A DNA stretch of 60,613 nucleotides from Enhygromyxa salina (GTDB lineage Bacteria; Myxococcota_A; Polyangia; Nannocystales; Nannocystaceae). Shown in pieces: positions 24,312-31,640 of the stretch (the stretch's first letter is position 1; every line of letters starts with the position of its first letter). A model generated the notes under the pieces. That model saw only the letters and a list, made by a program, of their open reading frames with translations. It did no database searches and was not told the DNA's origin. Position numbers and translations under genes: made by a program. Location of the stretch: assembly GCF_002994615.1 (NCBI RefSeq), contig NZ_PVNK01000189.1:1-60613 (forward strand), read 5' to 3'.

Positions 24312-25562
24312 GTGCGCCGCGGCCTCGCCACCGGACTTCGTCCTCGCTCGCTCGTGGGGCTGGCCAGCCTGGTCCTGCTCACCCTCGCCGGATGTCGCCA
24401 TCGAGGCGCCGCGTGGGCCCAGGCCGCCGCGCAGCCCGAGGGCGCAGTCGAGATCGTCGTGCTCGGCCAGCCACGCGAGAGCCCGCACACTCGGGCGCTC
24501 GCCCGCGAGCTCGAGCGCAGCCTCGCGGACGCCGCAGCGGCCGGGCGCGCGCCGATCCTCGCCTGGCTCGGGACCGACTTCGGCCGCCGCGGGCCCGAGC
24601 GCGGCCAGCCCTGCCCAGACCCGGCCCTCGCCTACTCCGGCCCCGCCCTGACCGAGCTCTCGCGCGTGGTCGACGACGCCCTCGGCCGCGGCGCCACGGC
24701 CTGGGGCCTGCCCGGGCCCGACGGCTGGCGCTGCGACATGAGCGGCCTCGAAGCCCCGGCCGCGCCCGCGCCCTACGCCCAGCCCGGCGTCGCCTACGTC
24801 CTGCGCGTCAGCGAGCGAGCCGAGCTCAGCCTCGCGTCGAGCTGCGCAGGCGAGACCTGCACCCTCGCCCCGCCGCGCGACGACACCCTCGTCGAGCTCG
24901 TGTTCCTCGACTTTAGCTTCTGGCACTACCGCGAGCTCGTCGACGACGCCGCGGCGAGCTCCCTGCTCAGCCAGCAAGCCGAGCTCCTCGCTGCCCTCGC
25001 GCGCCAGCCCCCGCGCCCGCGCCTGCTGCTCTCGCCGATCCCCGTCGAGTCCGCCGGAGCGCACGGCGTCGGCGGTCGCAACCAGCGGACCGCGTTTCGC
25101 TACCTGCCCGAGTTCGTCCAGGACGCCCTCGCGCAGGGCCTGTTCGTCGGCGTGCTCGGCTCGCTCGAGCGCGATCTGCAGGTCAGTGAAGATCTATCGG
25201 ATGCGATCCTCCGCAACCATCGGACCTTCGTTCACCAGCCGATCTTCGAGGTCATCTCCGGGGCCGCGGGCGGCTCCAGCCACACCCTCCCGACCAGCCG
25301 CGGCGGCGCGCTGCTGCCCGATCTCGAGTCCGAGCACCTCGGCTTCGCGCGCCTCGTCATCGGGCCCGAGCGGGTCCAGATCTACGTCCACGCCCGGGTC
25401 GCCGGGCGCTGGCGCGTCGCGACGATCGAGCTCCCGCTCCAGCCCGAGCCCCACCCGGCCCTGCGCGAGACCCCGACCATCCAGCCCTGTCACAGCTGCG
25501 ATCCCCACGACGGCGCCGCCGACGGCGACGCCTTCGTCCCCCGCGGCCCGCGCCCACGCTGA
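24312..25562 (+). CDS. Lipoprotein of unknown function, possibly metallophosphoesterase-like
   Basis: The 416-aa protein has a lipoprotein signal ending in the lipobox LTLAGC (Cys28), so it should be anchored in the envelope. The mature part has EIVVLGQPRESPH and LAWLGTDFG near the start, LLLSPIPVESAGAHG in the middle, and FEVISGAAGGSSH followed by GFARLVIGPERVQIYVHAR near the end. The VISGAAG segment and the following sheet recall calcineurin-like phosphoesterases that lack their usual metal motifs. I cannot see a full Asp/His metal set, so this is weak. Paired cysteines (SCAGETCTL, CHSCDP) suggest disulfides. It starts 31 bp from the divergent glycosyltransferase gene and may share regulation with it. 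Confidence 0.6.
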   Translation: MRRGLATGLRPRSLVGLASLVLLTLAGCRHRGAAWAQAAAQPEGAVEIVVLGQPRESPHTRALARELERSLADAAAAGRAPILAWLGTDFGRRGPERGQPCPDPALAYSGPALTELSRVVDDALGRGATAWGLPGPDGWRCDMSGLEAPAAPAPYAQPGVAYVLRVSERAELSLASSCAGETCTLAPPRDDTLVELVFLDFSFWHYRELVDDAAASSLLSQQAELLAALARQPPRPRLLLSPIPVESAGAHGVGGRNQRTAFRYLPEFVQDALAQGLFVGVLGSLERDLQVSEDLSDAILRNHRTFVHQPIFEVISGAAGGSSHTLPTSRGGALLPDLESEHLGFARLVIGPERVQIYVHARVAGRWRVATIELPLQPEPHPALRETPTIQPCHSCDPHDGAADGDAFVPRGPRPR

Positions 25563-25574
25563 CCTCGAGAGCGC

Positions 25575-26834
25575 TCAGGGCATGTCCATCTCGGTGCAAT
25601 CGCCCGGGGGCAGCCCGTCGATCCAGGCCCGCAGCAGCGCGGAGCCGTCATCGTGCAGCAAGCTGCGCCCGATCAGCGGCATCATCGAGCCGAGGTCGAG
25701 CGTCTCGGTTCGATAGACGAGGATCGACGCCTCCGCGTCGCCGGGGACGATGTCGAACTCGCGGTTCTCGCCGCCCTTCCCGGCCGAGCCGGGCTTCTTG
25801 CAAAACCCGAGGTGAAATTCGTCGGTGTTGTCCCAGTTCAGGAACAGCTGCGACGAGATCCCGTTGACCCCGCTCGGGTTGTGGCAGTACGCGCAGTTGA
25901 TGTCGAGGTAGTCGCGGGCCGCCCTCGTGATGGTCTCGTAGTCCATCTGATCGATCGGCGTGTCGGCGAGCGAGCGGTGGTCCCAGGCCGCGGGGACCTC
26001 GGCGAGGGGCGGCAAGCCCGTCAGCCAGCCCGCGTCGGCGAAGTGAGTGAGCTGGTTGGTGCCCTCGGGCAGGTGAGCGCCGCCGCGGTTGAGGTAGCGC
26101 GGCCGCGGGCCGATCGCCGTCATCACGGTCTCGTCGAGCTCGTCTTTGATCTCGTGACACTCCAGGCACTGGTTCTTTTGCGGGACCAGATAGTTGGCGT
26201 TGCGCTCGATCCCGTCGAGCCCGATGAAGTCGATCGGCCGGACCTCGCCCTGAACCGTGAGCACCGCGTCGCCGAGCTCGTGATCCCAGATGTAGGGGTA
26301 GCCCTTCCACTCGTCGGCGTAGCGGATCAACGCCCGGGTCTCGATCAGATCGATGTCGAGCTCCGGCTCGCGCAGGTCGGCCGGAAACATGAACGACTTG
26401 AGGATCACCGTGCCGACCGGGAAGTCGATCACGCCGTTGTCGACGTAGGTCGCCGTCTCGCCGGGCGGGATGTAGATCGCCCGATCCTTGACCGCGAAGT
26501 CGCTAAACAGGACCGTGTTGAGATCGTAGGCGTAGACGTTGTCCTCGTAGAGCAGCTCCGCGCCGTCCCAGCTCACGAGGCACATCTCGCTCAGGAGCTC
26601 GGGCACGTCGCCGTCGAGGTCGACGCCCTGGGTCGGACACAGCTCCTCGCCGCCGGTCTCGCCGGTGTCGGTCTCGGTCGCCCCGGTGTCGTCGGTGCTC
26701 GACTCGTCGGTGCTCGACTCGCTGCCCGCCGCGGCGCTCTCGCCCGTCTCTGCGCTGCTGTCGCCGCAGCCGAGCAAAGCCAGCGAGAGCGAGAGCGAGA
26801 GCGAGAACGCGACCAAATAATTCGAGTTGTGCAC
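25575..26834 (-). CDS. Diheme c-type cytochrome lipoprotein of the SO2930 family (TIGR03806-like)
   Basis: The 419-aa protein has a lipobox LALLGC (Cys23) and an acidic Ser/Thr/Glu linker (about 25-65). The globular domain carries two haem c attachment sites, CLECH (223-227) and CAYCH (314-318). Around them lie LNTVLFSDFAVKDRAIYIPPG and a C-terminal MMPLIGRSLLHDDG, features of the SO2930 family of diheme proteins. From memory, that family occurs regularly beside a parallel beta-helix protein, and here the beta-helix gene is directly upstream. The GTG start at 26834 is preceded by GGAG 8 nt upstream, which overlaps the stop codon of the beta-helix gene, so translation is coupled. Role in the pair is unknown; electron transfer to or from a substrate bound by the beta-helix is possible. 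Confidence 0.88.
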   Translation of the reverse strand: MHNSNYLVAFSLSLSLSLALLGCGDSSAETGESAAAGSESSTDESSTDDTGATETDTGETGGEELCPTQGVDLDGDVPELLSEMCLVSWDGAELLYEDNVYAYDLNTVLFSDFAVKDRAIYIPPGETATYVDNGVIDFPVGTVILKSFMFPADLREPELDIDLIETRALIRYADEWKGYPYIWDHELGDAVLTVQGEVRPIDFIGLDGIERNANYLVPQKNQCLECHEIKDELDETVMTAIGPRPRYLNRGGAHLPEGTNQLTHFADAGWLTGLPPLAEVPAAWDHRSLADTPIDQMDYETITRAARDYLDINCAYCHNPSGVNGISSQLFLNWDNTDEFHLGFCKKPGSAGKGGENREFDIVPGDAEASILVYRTETLDLGSMMPLIGRSLLHDDGSALLRAWIDGLPPGDCTEMDMP

Positions 26835-26839
26835 CCGGA

Positions 26840-28381
26840 CTACTCCATCTCCGGGGCGACGACCGGACCGCCGCTGCCGAGGTCTTCGCAGTCGAAGGGC
26901 GTGTAGGGAGCGTCGGGCCTGAACAGGTCGTCGACCGTGCCGCCCATCATCGACAGCGGCTCGATGTTGATGCTCGCGAAGGTCGCGCCGACGTTGGTCC
27001 CGATGCACAGGTGGTTGTCGTTCGAGTTCATGCCCGCGTCGCTCGCCGAGAACGCGCTCTCCTCGACGGTGTCGTAGAGGATCTGATCGACGGGCAGGTC
27101 GGCGCCGTAGACCAGCGCCAGCAGGACCCCGAACTCCTGGTCCATCGACGAGAGGTAGGGGTTGGTCCCGCCGCCCGAGTGCTCGTTGTCGTGGACGTAG
27201 ATGTTGTTGGTCCGGTAGCTGTAGACCGTGTCGCCGTTGGTCGGCAGGTCGAGGCCCTCGATGTCCCCGACGAGCTCGTCCATCGACAGCGCCCACTGCT
27301 CGGGGTCGATCTCGACCACCAGGCCGCTGAGAATCGCGACGTCGGTGGTCCCGTTGTCGGCGTAGGTGTTGTTGAAGATCTCGACCCGGCGCGAGGCCAT
27401 TGCGAAGGTCCCGGTCCCGACCGGGATCGACTTGACGGTGCCGCCCGGCGCGAAGTTGGGCTGGTTGTTGTCGATGATCGTGTTGTCGTGAATCTGGATG
27501 TCACGACCGATGACCGGGTTGCCGGGCAGATCGAAGATCAGGAGGCCGCCGGTGTTGTTCTCGGCGAGGTTGCCGTAGACGTCGGCGAACTGCGTGTTCT
27601 CGATCTCGATCCCGGCGACGTTGCCCTTGGCGACGTTGTTGCGCACGATCGCGTGCTGGCACTGGCCGACGTAGATGCCGGCGTCGGACGAGTTGTAGGC
27701 CTCCGAGTCCTCGATCAGCACGTGCGAGACCTTGACCGGGTAGAGCCCGTAGGAGCCGTTGCTCGAGTCGCTCTCGAGCCGCCAGGTCACGCGGACCCGC
27801 TGGATCGTCACGCCGTCGGAGTCCTCGACCCTCAGGCCGTCCTTCTTGGCGTCGACGATCGCGAGGTCCATGACCCTGAAGTTGTCGCCGACGACGTCGA
27901 GGCCGTTGGACTGGGTCGCCTGGGCCGCGAAGTCGAGGGTCGTGCCCTCGTCGAAGCTGCCCTCGGTGCCCATGCCCTGACCGCAGACGGTGATGTCGTC
28001 GGCGCGGATCGTGACCTGGTTGTCGAGCTCGAACACGCCGAGGCCGAGCACGAGCGCGGTCCCGTCCTCGAGCGAGTTTGCCGCGATCTGCAGGCCGTCC
28101 TCGTCGTCCGCAGCGACTTCGACGCAGTCGCCCTCAAACTGTGCGCAGGAGCACAGGGGGAAGTTCGGATCCGCGCCAGTATCACCGTCGCCATCGCCAT
28201 CGCCATCGCCCGTGTCGCCGTCGCCCGTGTCGCCGTCACCCGTGTCACCGTCACCGTCACCGGTCGTCTCGTCGGCCCCATCGGCGCCACCGTCATCGCC
28301 GCAGGCCGAGAGCAGCAGCGCGAGGGGCAGCGCGAGCAAGAGGGTGCGAGTCAAGTTGAAGGGAGTCGGGCGATAGTTCAT
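26840..28381 (-). CDS. Parallel beta-helix lipoprotein (TIGR03805-like), partner of the diheme cytochrome
   Basis: The 513-aa lipoprotein (lipobox LLLSAC, Cys27) has a long Gly-Asp linker of GDGDTGDGD units. A right-handed parallel beta-helix then covers most of the protein, seen as short repeated turns. Examples are VTIQRVRVTW, SHVLIEDSEAYNSSDAGIYV, HAIVRNNVAKGNVAGIEIEN and FADVYGNLAENNTGGLLI. The Asn-rich ladder positions are clear. It matches the family found as a two-gene pair with SO2930-like diheme proteins. ATG at 28381 follows GGAG at a spacing of 10 and gives a proper signal peptide. The cytochrome gene starts 5 bp after its stop. Beta-helices often bind or cleave polysaccharides, but no catalytic site is evident. 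Confidence 0.87.
   Translation of the reverse strand: MNYRPTPFNLTRTLLLALPLALLLSACGDDGGADGADETTGDGDGDTGDGDTGDGDTGDGDGDGDGDTGADPNFPLCSCAQFEGDCVEVAADDEDGLQIAANSLEDGTALVLGLGVFELDNQVTIRADDITVCGQGMGTEGSFDEGTTLDFAAQATQSNGLDVVGDNFRVMDLAIVDAKKDGLRVEDSDGVTIQRVRVTWRLESDSSNGSYGLYPVKVSHVLIEDSEAYNSSDAGIYVGQCQHAIVRNNVAKGNVAGIEIENTQFADVYGNLAENNTGGLLIFDLPGNPVIGRDIQIHDNTIIDNNQPNFAPGGTVKSIPVGTGTFAMASRRVEIFNNTYADNGTTDVAILSGLVVEIDPEQWALSMDELVGDIEGLDLPTNGDTVYSYRTNNIYVHDNEHSGGGTNPYLSSMDQEFGVLLALVYGADLPVDQILYDTVEESAFSASDAGMNSNDNHLCIGTNVGATFASINIEPLSMMGGTVDDLFRPDAPYTPFDCEDLGSGGPVVAPEME
28181..28270. repeat. Low-complexity coding repeat (Gly-Asp linker DNA)
   Basis: Tandem CCATCG/CCGTCGCCCGTGT-type hexa- to dodecamers encode the Gly-Asp linker of the beta-helix lipoprotein. 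The DNA is similar to the array at 30231-30366, so the two lipoprotein genes could recombine or vary in linker length. Confidence 0.7.
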
Positions 28382-28640
28382 GGCGAGAGATCTCCAGAGT
28401 CGTGGCTCCTCGGAAGCATACCCAAGAAAGCTGGCACGCCGAACGAGGTGCCAGGAGCCCAAGCCCCGCCCTTTGATGACCTGTGCTCGATCGTCAGCCC
28501 AGTGGCCAGATCCATCGCCGCATGACCCAGGTGTCCCGCACGCGGGCTCCGTGTGAGCCTACTGCGCATCCAAACCCCAATGATCTCCAGGGTTTGTGAT
28601 CGGAGACTCGCTTGGTACGCGTGGTGCTCTAGTCCAGACC

Positions 28641-29318
28641 ATGACCGTCTGGCCCAGTCAGCCCGCCCCGCGCCCGCGCCACCTCGCGGCCCTGCGCTGC
28701 GCCCCTCGAGCAGCCGAATTGTCGGTGATCGACGGCGTGCTCGCTCCCGCGACCTGCCGGACGCTGATCCGCGAGGCCGACGTCGACCGCTGGCTGACCA
28801 CGACCGCGGAGATCCCGAGGGCGGCCAACGGTCCACACACCTGCCCCCCGCGGCGCGTCGCCGAGTCCGATCGACCCTGTCGGCTGCTCGGCGGCGAGGA
28901 CGACCGCCCCCGCTTCGCCGTGATCGACGCCCCAGTCCTGGCGCTGCGGCTGTTCTACCGCCTGTCCGCGCAGCTCTCGTCCTCGCGCGAAGACGCCGAG
29001 CTCGCCGGGCTCAAGCCCCTGCTTCGCTGTCTCGAGTACCGGCGCGGCGAAGGCACGCGGGCCCACTGTGACCCCACGCGCGAGACCTCCGACGGTCAGC
29101 GCAGTCAGCTGAGTGTGGTCGTGTTCCTCAACGACCGCTTCGTCGGCGGCGGGATCGAGTTCCCCGACCTCGGGCGCACCGTCGAGGCCCGAGTTGGGCG
29201 CGCGTGCGTGTTTCCCCATTCGCTGCGGCACATCGACCACGTGCTCGAGCGCGGCCGCAAGTTCGTGCTCGAGACCGAGGTCTTCTACAGCTCCGACTGG
29301 GCGCCCTACCGCGGCTGA
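28641..29318 (+). CDS. 2-oxoglutarate/Fe(II)-dependent dioxygenase (prolyl-hydroxylase-like)
   Basis: The 225-aa protein has the double-stranded beta-helix core of 2OG-Fe(II) oxygenases. The metal triad is His142-x-Asp144 in RAHCDPTRE and a distal His in FPHSLRHIDH (His197 most likely, 193 or 200 possible). Arg206 in ERGRKFVLETEVFY would hold 2-oxoglutarate. SVVVFLNDRFVGGGIEFPDLG is the strand/turn signature of the prolyl-4-hydroxylase branch. The N-terminal 90 residues are less conserved and Cys/Pro-rich. ATG at 28641 is preferred; the frame extends 15 codons further upstream. It is divergent from the beta-helix lipoprotein and converges with another lipoprotein across a strong hairpin. The substrate is unknown; a peptidyl residue is possible. 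Confidence 0.8.
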   Translation: MTVWPSQPAPRPRHLAALRCAPRAAELSVIDGVLAPATCRTLIREADVDRWLTTTAEIPRAANGPHTCPPRRVAESDRPCRLLGGEDDRPRFAVIDAPVLALRLFYRLSAQLSSSREDAELAGLKPLLRCLEYRRGEGTRAHCDPTRETSDGQRSQLSVVVFLNDRFVGGGIEFPDLGRTVEARVGRACVFPHSLRHIDHVLERGRKFVLETEVFYSSDWAPYRG

Positions 29319-29340
29319 GTTGGACGATTAGCAGATGCAG

Positions 29341-29376
29341 CGAGCGGGCGGCCCCGGCTTCGGGAGCGCCCGCTCG
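29341..29376. terminator. Bidirectional hairpin between convergent genes
   Basis: CGAGCGGGCG (29341-29350) pairs perfectly with CGCCCGCTCG (29367-29376) around a 16-nt loop that can itself pair partly. It sits 22 nt after the oxygenase stop and 19 nt from the convergent lipoprotein stop, so it can end both transcripts. Confidence 0.65.
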
Positions 29377-29395
29377 AGTCACGCGCGAGCTTCGC

Positions 29396-30478
29396 TCACG
29401 GGGTGACGTCCATGATCAACGTGAAGACCGCGCCGTTGGCCGAGCCCGCGGTCCCAGCGATGCCCTGAGGCATGTCGAGGAGCTCGACGTCGAAGGTCTC
29501 AGCGAGGCCCGGCTTGACGATCACGAAGATGCCGTGGACCGAGGTCATGGTGTCTTGGAAGCCGTCGCCAGCGTCGTTGAGGTAGCGAATGACCGCGTCC
29601 GAGTCGTCGGGCGAGGTCGGGACGACGACCGCACCGGGGACGGGCGTGCCGAGGTCCGCCGCGCGGACGAGGCCGACGACGCCACCCGCCTCGCCGAGCG
29701 GGAGATGGTCTTCGAACTCGGGATCCGACATCAGAGCGTCGCTCCATTGGTCGAGCAACTGCGTCGGGACCACCCAGATGTCGTGGATCGCGTTGGCGGG
29801 CCCGTAGTTGATGCCGTCGGCGGGGCTCGCGAGGCCGGTCGCGGTCAGGAAGTAGTCGTCGTCGCCCCCGGCGAGGCCGACGATACCGAGCGCCGAGGCG
29901 ATCTGTCCGTCGCTGAGCGTGTCGATCTCGCCGTCGGCGTCGCTGGTCCCGCTCGCAAGCGCCTCAGCGTTGATTGGATCGGTGGAGGCCTGGATGGCCT
30001 GGGCCACGCGCAGGTCGACGCCCGCGATCGGCTCGCGGCTTCCGAAGTTGAGCACGCGACCCATGATCCGGGTCTCGCAGCCCTCGGGCGCGGGCTGGCA
30101 GGTGCCCTCGACCGGCGGCGAGTCCTGGAAGACCTCGCACAGCCGCGAGGCGCACTCCTCATTCGTGAAGCAGGAATCACCGTCGGGCGCGCCGTCTCCG
30201 GGGGTGTGGGTCGCCGAGCAGTCGACGGGATCGCCGTCGCCGTCTCCGTCTCCGTCGCCGGGATCGCCGTCGCCGTCACCAGTGTCGCCGTCGCCGTCAC
30301 CAGTGTCGCCGTCGCCGTCGCCGGTGTCGCCGTCGCCGTCGCCGGTCGTGTCGCCGCTGCCGTCACCAGCCTCTTCACCGTCTGAGGAGCAACCGTTGAG
30401 CGCCGGGGTCGAGAGGACCAGGGCGACTCCGAGGATCCCGAGCTTGCCGAGTAGATCGTTGTTCATGCGAGGCATCAT
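29396..30478 (-). CDS. Lipoprotein with long Gly-Asp repeat linker
   Basis: The 360-aa product has a signal peptide and a lipobox-like STPALNGC (Cys30). A linker of about 50 residues follows, built from GDGDTGDGD units. Next comes a Cys-rich stretch (DCSATHTPG, SCFTNEECASRLCEVF, TCQPAPEGCETR) resembling small disulfide modules of secreted myxobacterial proteins. The C-terminal part starts with IMGRVLNFGSREPIAGVDLRV, the usual opening of a carboxypeptidase-regulatory (transthyretin-like) beta-sandwich. A second similar beta region follows with VPGAVVVPTS. It is probably an outer-membrane surface lipoprotein; function unknown. ATG at 30478 has GGGA 5 nt upstream; later ATGs at 30475 and 30466 are possible. 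Confidence 0.75.
   Translation of the reverse strand: MMPRMNNDLLGKLGILGVALVLSTPALNGCSSDGEEAGDGSGDTTGDGDGDTGDGDGDTGDGDGDTGDGDGDPGDGDGDGDGDPVDCSATHTPGDGAPDGDSCFTNEECASRLCEVFQDSPPVEGTCQPAPEGCETRIMGRVLNFGSREPIAGVDLRVAQAIQASTDPINAEALASGTSDADGEIDTLSDGQIASALGIVGLAGGDDDYFLTATGLASPADGINYGPANAIHDIWVVPTQLLDQWSDALMSDPEFEDHLPLGEAGGVVGLVRAADLGTPVPGAVVVPTSPDDSDAVIRYLNDAGDGFQDTMTSVHGIFVIVKPGLAETFDVELLDMPQGIAGTAGSANGAVFTLIMDVTP
30231..30366. repeat. Low-complexity coding repeat (Gly-Asp linker DNA)
   Basis: Units such as CCGTCGCCGTCACCAGTGT are tandemly repeated and encode the Gly-Asp linker of the 360-aa lipoprotein. They resemble the repeat at 28181-28270 about 2 kb away. Confidence 0.7.
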
Positions 30479-30642
30479 GTTTTCCCAGTCTTGGTATGCG
30501 AGGGGGCCGTCCGCGGGGTTGGGGTGTTGGGACGGGCGCGGGCAGCGTAGCAGGGCGGTCTAGGCGCAAACAAGGCCCGACCGAGCCGCCCTGGCGTGCG
30601 CTCGCGCCGAGCTCGCAGCTTCGACTGGACCCAAGCACGCGA

Positions 30643-30677
30643 CGAGCCCGAGCGCGCTCTCGCGGCGCTCGGGCTCG
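30643..30677. terminator. Hairpin terminator downstream of lolA
   Basis: CGAGCCCGAGCGC and GCGCTCGGGCTCG form a perfect 13-bp stem with a 9-nt loop, 26 nt beyond the lolA stop on the minus strand. It is the strongest simple hairpin in the window. No U tract follows. Confidence 0.65.
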
Positions 30678-30702
30678 AACTGAGGCAGATTGGGGCGAGC
30701 GG

Positions 30703-31446
30703 CTACTCGACGGTCTCGACGTAGCCGGACGGAAGCTTGAAGTCGAACAGCTTGTCGCTGATCCCGACGTTGGTCTTGATGTTCTGGAGCTGAAAGTAGT
30801 TCGACGAGCCGTCGGTGTTGTAGACCACGAAGCTGTCGACCCGGCCGGTCGTGGCGTGGACCATCAGCACGAGGCCCTTGTAGTGCTTGTTGCTCGCCTT
30901 GGGCTTGAGCTCGAGCACGTAGTGGTCGGCGTCGCCGTAGCGGTCGCGCTTGTCGGTCTTGGCGTAGCGGACCTTGAACTCGCGGGTCAGCTGCTCGCCA
31001 CCAAACAAAAATTTGAGCGCCGCGTTGACCTCGGAGTTGCCCGCGACGGTGGTCTTGATGACCTGGCGGGTGTCGTGCTCGACCATCCACAAGGTGTCGC
31101 CGTTGGCGTAGTAGTCGGCGTCCTGACCGTCGCCGTAGTCCCAGACCATCTTGCCCGGCTTCTTGAGCTTGAGCTTGCCCGAGGTCTTCTTGGCCTCGCC
31201 GTAGGTCGGGTTCCAGTAGGTCTGCTTGAACTTGGCCGCGAGATCCGAGGTCCCGTCGTAGAAGGCCTGGACCATGACGAGGACGTCGGAGGCGTTGTCG
31301 GGGCGCCAGGCGGGCGCGGTCGGCTTGTCGTCCTTGCTCGGGTTCTGCGCTCGAATCACGTCGGTGAGCGTGTCGCGCTCGACGGCTGAGAAGCCGGAGC
31401 CGAGCAGGACGGACAGCGACAACATGGAAGCGAATGCTGCGTTCAT
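30703..31446 (-). CDS. LolA-like outer-membrane lipoprotein carrier
   Basis: The 247-aa protein has an N-terminal signal (MNAAFASMLSLSVLLGSGFS) without a lipobox cysteine, so it should be periplasmic. The mature part is LolA-like: FYDGTSDLAAKFKQTYWNP, then GKLKLKKPGKMVWDYGDG, the classic hydrophobic strand with the Met-Trp-Asp-Tyr signature. GDTLWMVEHDTRQVI and a C-terminal sheet (YNTDGSSNYFQLQNIKTN) follow. LolA ferries lipoproteins from the LolCDE exporter to the outer membrane. It lies next to the ftsK gene on the same strand, as lolA does in many bacteria, and many lipoprotein genes surround it. The ATG at 31446 follows CGAGGAG at good spacing. Confidence 0.87.
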   Translation of the reverse strand: MNAAFASMLSLSVLLGSGFSAVERDTLTDVIRAQNPSKDDKPTAPAWRPDNASDVLVMVQAFYDGTSDLAAKFKQTYWNPTYGEAKKTSGKLKLKKPGKMVWDYGDGQDADYYANGDTLWMVEHDTRQVIKTTVAGNSEVNAALKFLFGGEQLTREFKVRYAKTDKRDRYGDADHYVLELKPKASNKHYKGLVLMVHATTGRVDSFVVYNTDGSSNYFQLQNIKTNVGISDKLFDFKLPSGYVETVE

Positions 31447-31640
31447 GTGGTTCTCCTCGAACGGGCGGTGTGCCCGCGTCGGTTTCGGACGGCCATCGCC
31501 CCCAGCTTATTGGCGAATGGTCGTAAAGGCCACGTGATCGGGTCAGCGCCCACTGCGCGAGCGCTGGATTCGGCCCCACGGAGCCCAGCTTCGCCGGGGT
31601 GATTCCCCCAACGCAGCCTCAGCTCACGGCGTTCAGGCGT

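Noticed and set aside
30479..30702. Extra short gene between lolA and the lipoprotein
   Set aside because: Only shadow frames and a strong hairpin are present.
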